A stretch of 64,000 nt of DNA from an uncultured Desulfobacter sp. (GTDB lineage: Bacteria; Desulfobacterota; Desulfobacteria; Desulfobacterales; Desulfobacteraceae): positions 2,984,501 through 3,048,500 of the forward strand of contig NZ_OY781882.1 in the NCBI RefSeq assembly GCF_963677125.1, given 5' to 3'. The notes under the pieces are model-generated. The model had not been told where the DNA came from, ran no database searches, and saw nothing but the letters and a program-made list of their open reading frames with translations. Every line of letters starts with the position of its first letter. Positions within the stretch are counted from its first letter, which is position 1. The translations under genes were made by a program, and so were the position numbers. Below are positions 42,257-51,314 of this stretch, piece after piece.

Positions 42257-43174
42257 TCACAAAACAATATTGCTATAGAAATAGTCAACTGCATTTTTGA
42301 TTTCATCTTTTTTAAATTTAACCGCCAGCATGGAAAGAACCGTAGACACAGGTGCAATCACTGCGATGGCGGCAAAAAGATACCCCAAAAAAAGCCGGAC
42401 TCGCAATTTCCTGGCAGGATTGCCTCTCTTCCCTTTCCTGAGAATAAATTTTGACCAAATTTTAAAAATCCGCTGAATACGTTTTTCAAAAAGTATATAT
42501 TGCGGCACTACGGTGACTGCGCCGCGCCTGTTAAGGGTTTCCTGAATTGATTCGGGATCATTGTTATTTAAGGATTTCATCAAAATTGTTCCAAACCTTG
42601 AAGCGTCATGAATATCCTGATCTGATATGCCGGCATCCGGCAAAAGCCCAAAAAATATTTTTTTCTTCCCGGACAACATCCAAATGGCAATGGTGAGCAC
42701 CCCAAGCAGATTATTGGTTCTGTCTCCAAGAACGATATTGCCGAACAGGCGACCACCGGATTTAATAATTTTTTGTTTCACTGTCTCATGGGCCAGCAGC
42801 CACATGTTTCTGCATCCGATGATGGTCAAAACAGGCCGCCCGTCCAGAACCTTTGCGTCAGAGGAATCAAGGAAAGCTGTGATGGGCAGCGACGGGGCAA
42901 GGAACCAGACCTGATATGCAAGAATAACCAAATCATAGGATTCATTTGGGTCGAATTGAACCGGCTCTATTTCACACGGTATCCCCTCAACAGATTCAGG
43001 AAAGACATCGCAAAACTGGGTCGCCGACCATGGAAAAGGAAACGCCGGTTTTGGTTTGATGTTTTCATAAACGATAGAAACGGTTTCATTATTTTTGAAG
43101 GGTGATATTACGGATTGAACAATATCGGTCAATTGACCGGTTTGTGAATAGTGTATGATAAGTATTTTTTTCAT
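42257..43174 (-). CDS. darA: Dialkylresorcinol condensing enzyme, DarA-like
   Basis: 305 residues. The N-terminal 190 residues are flavodoxin-like (KILIIHYSQTGQLTDIV, then FPFPWSATQF, AYQVWFLAPSLPI and IGCRNMW), a pattern I recognise from DarA proteins of flexirubin and dialkylresorcinol clusters. DarA cyclises and condenses two beta-ketoacyl chains together with the ketosynthase DarB. A hydrophobic segment near the C-terminus (about 258-280) may bind membrane lipid. It is transcribed after the methyltransferase gene and faces darB from the other side of that gene. A DarA in an anaerobe is notable. Confidence 0.8.
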   Translation of the reverse strand: MKKILIIHYSQTGQLTDIVQSVISPFKNNETVSIVYENIKPKPAFPFPWSATQFCDVFPESVEGIPCEIEPVQFDPNESYDLVILAYQVWFLAPSLPITAFLDSSDAKVLDGRPVLTIIGCRNMWLLAHETVKQKIIKSGGRLFGNIVLGDRTNNLLGVLTIAIWMLSGKKKIFFGLLPDAGISDQDIHDASRFGTILMKSLNNNDPESIQETLNRRGAVTVVPQYILFEKRIQRIFKIWSKFILRKGKRGNPARKLRVRLFLGYLFAAIAVIAPVSTVLSMLAVKFKKDEIKNAVDYFYSNIVL

Positions 43175-43238
43175 CTTGATCCAATCTGCTGATCACTTTT
43201 AAATATGGGAGATTATAAGGACGGGAGCAATTGTAAAA

Positions 43239-44318
43239 TTATTTATCATTGGCCCGGCACCGTATAAGGGTGTGGCCAATGCCAAGTCCGTCATCAACTG
43301 ATTCGATGTGTAGGCCGGCCCTTAAGAGGAGCTCTTCGATCTTGGAAAACCGGTACATACGACTGTTACCATTAGCCATGGCCGTAAAATAAGGCGAAGA
43401 ATTAATTAAACAATAGGCGGCAATTTCAAATTGTTGACGATCCCAATATGTATCCAGAATAAACAAGCGGCCTTGGGGAGCCAATGCAGCTTTTCCACGT
43501 TCAAGCAGGCTTAAAATTTGATCTTCGGAAAAACAGACCAGAAATTGACTCATCCACACCGCATCAAACCCGCATGGAAACACGAATTTCGGATCCAACA
43601 AATCACAGACAGGGTATGGGGAGATTCTGTCGGCCACCCCTTGTACAGCAATATTCTCTTTTGCCTTGGCAAGCTGGCCGGGCAAATCCATCATTGTGAC
43701 ATGGACATCCGGATCATAGAGGACAGATTGGATGGCAAATTTGCCGGTATTCGCGCCAATATCTAAAATAGACTTCGGTTTAAGATCAAACACATAGGGC
43801 AATGCGTCCGGAAAGGCTGTGTCACTATAGAAGTGATCAAAGGCAAACCAGCTCTGCTTAGCTTTAGCAGGCAGATGCCTTAATGCTTCGTAAATTGTGG
43901 GCCACTGGCCAAACACTTCCAACCCAGAAGGTTTGCCTGTTTCAATGGCCTGATCCAATCGGAAAAGTCCTTCGTAGCAAACGTCATGGACAAAATCCAT
44001 GTTCACTTTTGTCAATTCGTCATTGAGCAGAAAATGTCCCACACGGGTTATTATATAACAATCGTCTTTCATCTCCAGAACGTCCTGGCTAAGTCCTGTT
44101 TCGCACAGAACGGTGACCCCGTAACAGGAGACCCCTGTTTGTTCCGAGATATCTTCGACTTTAAGTCCGGTCTTTCCAGCCGCCTCAATAACTTTGAGAA
44201 TGTTCAGATCCCTCAGCAGACGCACGGCCTGGAACACCACAGGCGCAAAGGCAATTTTCTGAGCCTCATAACGCGCCTTTAACGACCTTTTTTTGCCGGA
44301 ATCAAATTTCTTATCCAC
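43239..44318 (-). CDS. SAM-dependent methyltransferase, O-methyltransferase-like
   Basis: 359 residues. An N-terminal winged-helix dimerisation region (about 25-105) is followed by a class I SAM domain with motif I ILDIGANTGKFA (about 187) and acidic MMDLPGQL. This two-domain layout is that of small-molecule O-methyltransferases. Its position next to darA suggests methylation of the resorcinol or aryl head group, an inference from context. The gene pair with darA is bracketed by two 80-bp repeats. Confidence 0.78.
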   Translation of the reverse strand: MDKKFDSGKKRSLKARYEAQKIAFAPVVFQAVRLLRDLNILKVIEAAGKTGLKVEDISEQTGVSCYGVTVLCETGLSQDVLEMKDDCYIITRVGHFLLNDELTKVNMDFVHDVCYEGLFRLDQAIETGKPSGLEVFGQWPTIYEALRHLPAKAKQSWFAFDHFYSDTAFPDALPYVFDLKPKSILDIGANTGKFAIQSVLYDPDVHVTMMDLPGQLAKAKENIAVQGVADRISPYPVCDLLDPKFVFPCGFDAVWMSQFLVCFSEDQILSLLERGKAALAPQGRLFILDTYWDRQQFEIAAYCLINSSPYFTAMANGNSRMYRFSKIEELLLRAGLHIESVDDGLGIGHTLIRCRANDK

Positions 44319-44339
44319 TATTCACCTCATAAAAAGCTA

Positions 44340-44419
44340 AGTGTTTGAACGCAAAGCCACCCACCTGTAGCGTCACATCCGGGGACTTCATGTCCAAACG
44401 CGGGTTTCCGATCGGCACT
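44340..44419. repeat. About 80-bp repeat with AGTG terminus, copy 2
   Basis: Starts AGTGTTTGAACGCAAAGCC and ends CGGGTTTCCGATCGGCACT. Its ends are imperfect inverted repeats and resemble those of the 143-bp family (AGTGCCCGACCGAAAACC). It lies in the darB leader. Confidence 0.75.
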
Positions 44420-44572
44420 AAATGAAAAGAACTATCACAAATGAGCCTTCATATCCAACAAGATCTTTTCCTTTTTCCCTTGCCTTTTATAATTTGATTG
44501 AGATATTTTTATTAGTTTGAAATTTTTAATGAACAAGGGTGAAACCCAACCCGATGAAACAGGAACAAAGAG

Positions 44573-45721
44573 ATGACCCAACCGGTTTATATTAATGACT
44601 TGTCCGTTTTTCTACCCAATCAGCCTGTATTAAACAGTGAAATCGAAGAGGTCTTGGGCCGGATCAACGAGATCCCCTCCCTGACCAAGAAAACAATGCT
44701 GGCTAACAATAAAATTGAGAAACGGTATTATGCCATTGACCCATCTACCGGAAAATTCACCCACAATAACGCCCAGCTCACAGCCAGGGCCGTACAAAAG
44801 CTTTGCCCCTACCCCGGATTCACCCCTAACGATATCCAGGTTTTAAGCTGCGGCACCACAAGCCCGGACGTCATCCTTCCCGGACATGGTATGATGGTGG
44901 CAGGAGAACTTGGGGTGCCCCCCTGCGAGGTTGTCTCCACATCCGGTATCTGTCTGAGCGGGATGACCGCGTTAAAATATGCTCAGCTGTCCATTGCAAG
45001 CGGTGCCTCAACAAATGGCGTCTGCACAGGATCTGAGTTGTCATCGTCTTTCATGCGGGCCAATTTTTTCAACCTGGGCGTGGACCCGGATGCTGATATT
45101 GCCGAAGCGCCCATCCTAGCATTTAATGCCGACTTTCTTCGCTGGATGCTCTCCGACGGCGCCGGGGCGGCTTTTCTTGCCAATACGCCGAATCCCCAAG
45201 GAATTTCATTAAGAATTGAATGGATTAATATGCTCTCATATGCCGGAGAACTTGCCACCTGCATGTATGCCGGGGGCAAGCAGAATAAAGACGGCTCCAT
45301 TTCCGGATGGCGGGAGGCAGATTCCTCTAAAGATGTAATGAACGGCAACCTGCTAGCTGTTAAGCAGGATACCCAACTTTTAGGACGCCACATTGTCAAA
45401 ACCATGGGACAAGCCCTGGGACGCATTGCCGAAAAACGGCAACTGACGCCTGAAGATGTGGACTGGTACCTGCCCCATTACTCATCACACTATTTCAGGG
45501 ATAAATTTTATCAGGTCATGAAAGAGACTGGATTTGAAATTCCCTATGATAAGTGGTTTACCAACTTGCCCTATACGGGCAACGTCGGTTCAGCATCCAT
45601 TTACATCATCATGGAAGAATTGTTTAAATCAGGGAAACTGAAAAAAGGAGAAAAGCTGCTCTGCTTTATTCCGGAAAGCGGACGATTTTCCCATTGTTTT
45701 ATGCTGTTGACTGTGGTTTAG
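44573..45721 (+). CDS. darB: KAS III-like ketosynthase, DarB-like
   Basis: 382 residues. The start YINDLSVFLPNQPV and the KAS III triad are visible: Cys in STSGICLSGM, His in YLPHYSSHYF and Asn in TGNVGSAS. Similarity is to DarB rather than FabH: the N-terminal segment with the NNKIEKRYYAID motif is typical. DarB joins two acyl units that DarA then aromatises to a dialkylresorcinol. The gene is 11 bases upstream of ppk on the same strand. Confidence 0.82.
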   Translation: MTQPVYINDLSVFLPNQPVLNSEIEEVLGRINEIPSLTKKTMLANNKIEKRYYAIDPSTGKFTHNNAQLTARAVQKLCPYPGFTPNDIQVLSCGTTSPDVILPGHGMMVAGELGVPPCEVVSTSGICLSGMTALKYAQLSIASGASTNGVCTGSELSSSFMRANFFNLGVDPDADIAEAPILAFNADFLRWMLSDGAGAAFLANTPNPQGISLRIEWINMLSYAGELATCMYAGGKQNKDGSISGWREADSSKDVMNGNLLAVKQDTQLLGRHIVKTMGQALGRIAEKRQLTPEDVDWYLPHYSSHYFRDKFYQVMKETGFEIPYDKWFTNLPYTGNVGSASIYIIMEELFKSGKLKKGEKLLCFIPESGRFSHCFMLLTVV

Positions 45722-45732
45722 TTAAAAGTATC

Positions 45733-47916
45733 ATGTCCCGCGATGAACAACAGAACTTGATAGCACAACAACCGGCCCAGGCGAAACAACAGACAGCCAC
45801 GACGTTTGACCTGAAATCTTCAGAATGGTTCCTGAACAGGGAGTTGACCTGGCTGGAATTCAACCGCCGGGTCCTCCATGAAGGGCAGGATTCTCGAAAT
45901 CCCCTCCTGGAACGGGTCTTTTTCCTCTCAGTGGTTGGTTCGAATCTTGATGAATTTTTCATGAAACGTATTGGTGGACTCAAACAACTGGTCGGCGCCG
46001 GGGTAAAGAAACTGAGTGTCGATGGGCGGACCCCCCAGGAGCAGATTGACGACTGCCATATTGTTGTCCAGGACATCTTAAAACAGAACCAAATATTGGA
46101 AGTGGAGTTAAAGAAACTGCTCGCCCAAGCGGGAATTATCCTTATCGGCTACGACCAATTGACAAAAACGCAGAAAACGTTTGCCAACAAGTATTTTTCC
46201 GATAATGTATACCCACTTTTAACGCCCCAGGGAACAGATCCGGCACATCCGTTTCCTTTTATATCCAACCTCTCCTTGAACCTTCTGGTCAAGGTAAGCT
46301 ATCCCAATACGGATCATACCTATCTCAACAGAATCAAAGTTCCGGTCGACTCCGCTCAGCGATTTATTAAAATCGGCGAAGAAGATTTGTATGTCCCCTT
46401 AGAGGATGTTGTCGCCAATAACCTTGATTTGCTTTTCCCAGGCATGGTTATAGAATCGTGCGATTTTTTCCGGGTGACCAGAAATGCCATTACCGAACGA
46501 GATCAGGAGCAGGCGAACGATCTTTTATCCATGATCGAATCCGCCCTTAGGGACAGAAAATTTGCTGAAATTGTACGGCTTGAGGTGAACCCGGACATGA
46601 GTGCGCCTTTGCGAGGCATGCTGGCTGCAGAACTTAACATTGATGAAGACAAGGACGTTTTTGACGTTGAGGGGATCATGGCCAAGCGGCATCTGATGCA
46701 AATTGCCCAACTTGACCGGCAGGATTTGCACTTTTTGCTTCATCAACCTGTTGATCATCCGGAACTGCTGGGAGAGGATCCGAACATCTTCCATATTATA
46801 AGAGAAAAAGGCTCCATTCTCCTGCAGCATCCATACGAATCATTTGACACCTCGGTGGAACGGTTTATAAAGGAGGCCAGTCAGGATCCAAAAGTACTGG
46901 CTATTAAGATGACGCTTTACCGGACGGCTGAGCAATCCAGAGTCATACAGTTCCTTATCGATGCTGCCCAGAACGGAAAGCAGGTTGCCGTGGTGGTGGA
47001 GCTCAAGGCGCGTTTTGATGAGTCGGCCAACATCCGCTGGGCCAGATTTCTGGAAGAGGTGGGTATTCATGTGACATACGGGGTTGTGGGTCTAAAGACT
47101 CACTCAAAAGTGATCTTCGTGGTGCGCAAGGATTTTGACGGCCTGCATCGCTATGCCCATATAGGAACGGGCAATTATCATGCCGGTACGGCCCGGGGGT
47201 ACAGTGACTTAGGTCTGTTCACCTGTGATGCCGTCATCGGTTCCGATCTCACAGAGCTGTTTAATTATCTGACAACCGGATATACGGTCGCCCGTAAGTA
47301 CAAAAAGCTGTTGCCCTGCCCCACCATTTTGAAAAAAAAGCTGATGGAAAAAATATGCCGGGAAGCCAAGTTGCAGGCTGAAGGTGAAGAAGGACTCATC
47401 CAATTAAAAACCAACGCCCTTGAAGATAAGGATATCACAAGGGCATTGTACAAAGCCTCCCAGGCTGGTGTTCACATTGACCTCATCATCCGCGATTCTT
47501 GCCGGCTCCGGCCGGGCATTCCAGGACTTTCTGAGAATGTCCGCGTTATTTCCATCGTTGGGCGGTTTCTTGAACATTCAAGAATTTTTTACTTTCGCAA
47601 TGGCGGCAACGAAGAATACTTCATATCTTCGGCTGACCTGATGAAACGCAACCTTGAAAGTCGTGTTGAAGTCTGCACACCTGTGGAATCGTCCCGCCTG
47701 CAGGCCTTATTGCGGGAGATGCTCGATATCCAGTTAAACGACAGACATAGTTGCTGGCAGATGCAAAGCGACGGCAGTTATATCCAACTGCAGGCGAAAG
47801 AGGGCGAAGATGCCCGTAGTTCTTTTGAACACTTAATTATAAATGCGGAAAAAAGGCTGAAAACGACGCCCCAAATGGTGATGAAGAAAGGGAAGGCGAA
47901 ATTAAAAAAGAAATAA
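45733..47916 (+). CDS. ppk: Polyphosphate kinase 1
   Basis: About 727 residues from the ATG at 45733. PPK1 blocks are present in order: the N-terminal domain (SEWFLNRELTWLEFNRRVL), the middle domain (TPQGTDPAHPFPFISNLS) and two phospholipase D-like catalytic halves. The phosphorylated His is in GLKTHSKV, and YAHIGTGNYH follows. It makes polyphosphate from ATP. It lies close behind darB, so cotranscription with the resorcinol ketosynthase is likely. The usual ppx partner is not adjacent. Confidence 0.93.
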   Translation: MSRDEQQNLIAQQPAQAKQQTATTFDLKSSEWFLNRELTWLEFNRRVLHEGQDSRNPLLERVFFLSVVGSNLDEFFMKRIGGLKQLVGAGVKKLSVDGRTPQEQIDDCHIVVQDILKQNQILEVELKKLLAQAGIILIGYDQLTKTQKTFANKYFSDNVYPLLTPQGTDPAHPFPFISNLSLNLLVKVSYPNTDHTYLNRIKVPVDSAQRFIKIGEEDLYVPLEDVVANNLDLLFPGMVIESCDFFRVTRNAITERDQEQANDLLSMIESALRDRKFAEIVRLEVNPDMSAPLRGMLAAELNIDEDKDVFDVEGIMAKRHLMQIAQLDRQDLHFLLHQPVDHPELLGEDPNIFHIIREKGSILLQHPYESFDTSVERFIKEASQDPKVLAIKMTLYRTAEQSRVIQFLIDAAQNGKQVAVVVELKARFDESANIRWARFLEEVGIHVTYGVVGLKTHSKVIFVVRKDFDGLHRYAHIGTGNYHAGTARGYSDLGLFTCDAVIGSDLTELFNYLTTGYTVARKYKKLLPCPTILKKKLMEKICREAKLQAEGEEGLIQLKTNALEDKDITRALYKASQAGVHIDLIIRDSCRLRPGIPGLSENVRVISIVGRFLEHSRIFYFRNGGNEEYFISSADLMKRNLESRVEVCTPVESSRLQALLREMLDIQLNDRHSCWQMQSDGSYIQLQAKEGEDARSSFEHLIINAEKRLKTTPQMVMKKGKAKLKKK

Positions 47917-47934
47917 CAGCAGTATAATCGGGCG

Positions 47935-48762
47935 TCACAACTCCTTTTCCACCCGGTCCCTTTTAGACAATATCGTATCAGGATCAATTTCACCCACATT
48001 ATTATAGATATAATCCGGCTGATAAGGAAAACGGGCCATGTTCTTTCGGGAGGTCACGCCTGTTAAAACCAGACAGGTCGTCATTCCCGATTCCAGCCCC
48101 CCAATAATATCAGTATCCATTCTATCACCGATCATAAAGCAATTGGCTGAATGGACACCCATTTTTTTCCGGGCCCAGTACATCATTGTGGGATTGGGTT
48201 TTCCAAGAAAATAAGGCGCGATGCCGGTCACTTTCTCTATTGGGGCAACCAAGGCCCCGCAGGCAGGCACCGGCCCCCGAAGCGTAGGCCCGGTCAAATC
48301 CGGATTCGTTGCAATAAATTTCGCCCCTTCCCGGATCAGATGTGTGGCTTCAATAATTTTTTTGTAATCATACTCCTCGGTTTCGGCAAGCACCACATAA
48401 TCGGGATTTTCAGATGTAACCGCAATGTTGTGTTTTTCAAATTCTTCAAGAACCCCCTGTCCGCCGATAACATAAGCGGAACAATCCACCGGCTTTTGAG
48501 TTGATAAAAAACTTGCTGTCGCCATGGCCGAAGTATAAAAGCAATCCTTGGTTACATTAATTCCCATTTTAGACAGTCGGCCTTTAAGCTGCGTGGGGGT
48601 ATGATAAGAATTATTGGTCAAAAACAGAAATTTAAAATTGCTCTGCTTGAGACGACGCACAAAATTGGCAGCACCGGGTATCAATTTTGACCCTGTGTAG
48701 ATGACACCATCCATGTCAAGGATAAACGATTTTTGATATGTTCTTTTATCTAATTGTATCAT
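47935..48762 (-). CDS. HAD-IIA family phosphatase (NagD/phosphoglycolate phosphatase-like)
   Basis: 275 residues. Motif I is ILDMDGVIYTG, motif II LTNNSYHTP and motif III/IV GKPNPTMM then MIGDRMDTDI. The cap is of the IIA type inserted between motifs II and III. Substrate cannot be read; nucleotide monophosphates or 2-phosphoglycolate are common. It converges on ppk with 18 bases between stops. Confidence 0.87.
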   Translation of the reverse strand: MIQLDKRTYQKSFILDMDGVIYTGSKLIPGAANFVRRLKQSNFKFLFLTNNSYHTPTQLKGRLSKMGINVTKDCFYTSAMATASFLSTQKPVDCSAYVIGGQGVLEEFEKHNIAVTSENPDYVVLAETEEYDYKKIIEATHLIREGAKFIATNPDLTGPTLRGPVPACGALVAPIEKVTGIAPYFLGKPNPTMMYWARKKMGVHSANCFMIGDRMDTDIIGGLESGMTTCLVLTGVTSRKNMARFPYQPDYIYNNVGEIDPDTILSKRDRVEKEL

Positions 48763-48919
48763 AAGGTGCTATTTTACAATTCAAAAATTACGAAATAATT
48801 TTATTACTGTCTGTTTATAAGCGCCCAATTAGGGCCCCAAAGATGAGTTATTTTAATTCAAATAGATTCACCCCACAACAAAGAATAAAATAAATTTAAC
48901 AATTTATTGAAACTTTCTG

Positions 48920-48958
48920 TAAAAATAAAAAAGCAGCACCCTGAAATCAAAGTGCTGC
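48920..48958 (-). terminator. Intrinsic terminator after the PEP-CTERM gene
   Basis: Stem GCAGCAC/GTGCTGC (48933-48958) followed on the minus strand by TTTTTTATTTTT. It lies about 22 bases beyond the stop codon. Confidence 0.85.
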
Positions 48959-48980
48959 CGAAGAGATAGAACTGTTTGTT

Positions 48981-49757
48981 TTAGCCGATTTTCCGCCTAA
49001 ACCCGACAAGTCCTATAATGCCGCAACCCAGTAGAAAAAATGCTGACGGTACGGGGACTGCTGTCAAGCGAAACTGCCCGTTTGAAGATAAGACAAGGTC
49101 ATAATCGCTCAAGTCATCTTCTGTCAATCCGCCTGAACCGTCGTCTTCTTTAGTTAAATCTAAAAGATCGTTTAGTAAGTTCTGAACGGGGTTTTCAATC
49201 ACGGAAGCGTTTGTGGTTGTCACAGCAAGGCTCCCAACTTCAACAGGGGTATAAGTGGTTCCGTCATACCAGTAAAAATAGCCGTCTATTATATCCTCAA
49301 CGGTATAAGTTATACTTAATGTACCATTCGGATACCCTTCCGTATTAATATTGCCTTCACCGCTCTCAACAGAAAGTGTCATTACCGGTATACTACCGAC
49401 GAATATTTTGAGTACACCTAAATCAAAGGAGATAGCTCCTCCCAATGTCCCGGTTCCGGAGAATTCATATTCTCCAGTTATCAAACTGAATGCAGGATCT
49501 GTAACGTAACTATCAGCTTTTGTTACGCTAAAGAGACCATAATTTGAAAAGGTAAAGCCATCACCCACGTCAGCATCATCAGGGAGGCTGGTAACAACAA
49601 GATTCGGTGAAGAAACATCAAAAAATTCAGAGACACTAATTGCATTAGATGTACCACTACCATCAACATCAAAAGCCCAGCTGGCAGCATATCCAGACTG
49701 TGTTAACCCCGCAATTAAAAAAAGCCCGATTATAAACCCTGAAACTCTCTTTTTCAT
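48981..49757 (-). CDS. Exported protein with PEP-CTERM-like sorting signal
   Basis: 258 residues: signal peptide (VSGFIIGLFLIAGLTQSGYAA), a beta-rich, Asp/Gly/Thr-rich body, and a C-terminal tripartite signal (VPVPSAFFLLGCGIIGLVGFRRK) made of a VPxPS-type motif, a hydrophobic helix and an RRK tail. This is a VP variant of PEP-CTERM. Such proteins are exported and processed by an exosortase, often for biofilm matrix. No exosortase or polysaccharide genes are in the window, so processing would depend on genes elsewhere. It has its own terminator. Confidence 0.85.
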   Translation of the reverse strand: MKKRVSGFIIGLFLIAGLTQSGYAASWAFDVDGSGTSNAISVSEFFDVSSPNLVVTSLPDDADVGDGFTFSNYGLFSVTKADSYVTDPAFSLITGEYEFSGTGTLGGAISFDLGVLKIFVGSIPVMTLSVESGEGNINTEGYPNGTLSITYTVEDIIDGYFYWYDGTTYTPVEVGSLAVTTTNASVIENPVQNLLNDLLDLTKEDDGSGGLTEDDLSDYDLVLSSNGQFRLTAVPVPSAFFLLGCGIIGLVGFRRKIG

Positions 49758-50117
49758 TTTCCCTTTGCTCCTAAATATAGATTCTGAATTAAAGCAACTA
49801 CAACCGGCAGATTACACCTCAATCATTTATTTTCCTATTGCATCACCTCCTTGGCAATTAATATTCTAATATATCGATCCTTGGTTAGGTTATACCCTAG
49901 ACTATTCAAGATGAATGGTAGCCTAACATATATACACTGATCATGCCAAGAGTATTGACGACCCCCATGAAAAAAATAAACCCCATAAGACGTTATTCTA
50001 TAACTCAAAAATTAGCAAACGATTTTCATTGTATTATTTTTTAGTCTCCAACGGATAAATACCGGATCTAAAAAGATTATAAGAATTCAGTGCATCCGGC
50101 ATGCTGGGCGAGCCAGA
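49758..50117. other. Intergenic region upstream of the PEP-CTERM gene
   Basis: 360 bases, AT-rich. An AAGGAGGTGATGC-like sequence on the minus strand at about 49843-49856 may belong to a short leader or be chance. No further gene, RNA or repeat was supported. Confidence 0.35.
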
Positions 50118-50657
50118 TTATTTTACAATGCTGATAATCTTTTTAAATTGATCTCCTTGCGCCATTCTGAGTAGTTCAAACAGTGCGGTTTCAACACTTG
50201 TTAAACTAGCCCCGGAATCTTTCATTCTTTGCAAACCGATCTCTTTATTTTCGAACTTTCTTGAAGATACGGCATCAGCTACAGCTTGAACCTCATAGCC
50301 CATCTCCACGAGCTCTGCTGCTGTCTGATAGACACAGATATGCGCCTCAATACCTGAAATCAAGATTTGTTTACGACCCAGATCGTCCAGTGCTTTCATA
50401 AAGCGATCATTTCGGCAGCTGCTAAAGCTCATTTTGCTGATGGGCTGAATATCTGACAACATGGCTGCAATTTCGGGGATCGTCGGCCCCAATCCCTGGG
50501 GATTTTGCTCTACCCAGAGAATGGGAATACCTAACGTTTGAACCCCTTTGATCAGCTTTTGCACGTTCTTGAACAAGATTTCTTTTCTGTCCATCAGGTG
50601 AGCTAATTTGCCTTGAATATCAACAATTAACAAAACAACGTTTTCAATTTCGAGCAT
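50118..50657 (-). CDS. Isochorismatase-family (cysteine) hydrolase
   Basis: 179 residues with the family triad: Asp in LLIVDIQG, Lys in SKMSFS and Cys in GIEAHICVYQTA. The family includes nicotinamidases and YcaC-like hydrolases; GIEAHICV with a short C-terminus fits the YcaC-like group. Substrate unknown. It is 15 bases downstream of a methyltransferase gene and probably cotranscribed with it. Confidence 0.87.
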   Translation of the reverse strand: MLEIENVVLLIVDIQGKLAHLMDRKEILFKNVQKLIKGVQTLGIPILWVEQNPQGLGPTIPEIAAMLSDIQPISKMSFSSCRNDRFMKALDDLGRKQILISGIEAHICVYQTAAELVEMGYEVQAVADAVSSRKFENKEIGLQRMKDSGASLTSVETALFELLRMAQGDQFKKIISIVK

Positions 50658-50672
50658 GGTGCCATCTCCCCA

Positions 50673-51254
50673 TTATTTTTGGCATTTAACATGAGACTTT
50701 GTTTCCTTGATAATTTTCAAGCATCCGGATTGTTCAATTTTCCGGATCGTCGTTGTTCGCGGCTGATGCCCGTCTTCAATAATGACGAACCCCTCTTTTT
50801 TAACCAATCGGCTCAATTCGTTTAAAAATTCATTTGGTTTCTCCACCATGTGAAACATGTCCAGCGCGTAAACGATATCAGCGGTTTCAGAATTGATCGG
50901 TGTTTTATAGTTTTCTGCGAAAACCGCCTCGACGTTTGTCAGCGAAAGCTTCTCAATTTTCTCTTTTACTTTGGCAATGGCAAGGGGGTGAATGTCCACT
51001 GCGAAAATCTTGCCTTTTTCACCCACAGCACTGGATGCAAATCCAATGTATCTGGCCGGACCGCAGCCATAATCAATAACGGTCTGACCGGTTTTTAAAC
51101 CCAGCGATTGAAAGTTTTTTCGCGAATATCCGCCCACCATATCCATCAGCTTCATGACCAGTGTCATGGCATTGAAACCAAGGTTTGACATTGATTCTCT
51201 ATTTTTTCCTGAAAAACGATCGCTTAACTTTTTAGTTTCCATTAAACCTCTCAT
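50673..51254 (-). CDS. Class I SAM-dependent methyltransferase
   Basis: 193 residues (or 189 from the ATG at 51242). Motif I reads VIDYGCGPARY, followed by an acidic AVDIHPLAI motif and a DIVYALDMFHM motif IV. The fold is that of UbiE-like small-molecule methyltransferases. The substrate is not evident. It is separate from the ABC operon by a 60-base gap that includes no clear terminator. Confidence 0.8.
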   Translation of the reverse strand: MRGLMETKKLSDRFSGKNRESMSNLGFNAMTLVMKLMDMVGGYSRKNFQSLGLKTGQTVIDYGCGPARYIGFASSAVGEKGKIFAVDIHPLAIAKVKEKIEKLSLTNVEAVFAENYKTPINSETADIVYALDMFHMVEKPNEFLNELSRLVKKEGFVIIEDGHQPRTTTIRKIEQSGCLKIIKETKSHVKCQK

Positions 51255-51314
51255 AGTTTCAAAGATAATGAATATTAAATGCTTTAGAACAATTACCTTT
51301 TTTTGCCTAAGATA

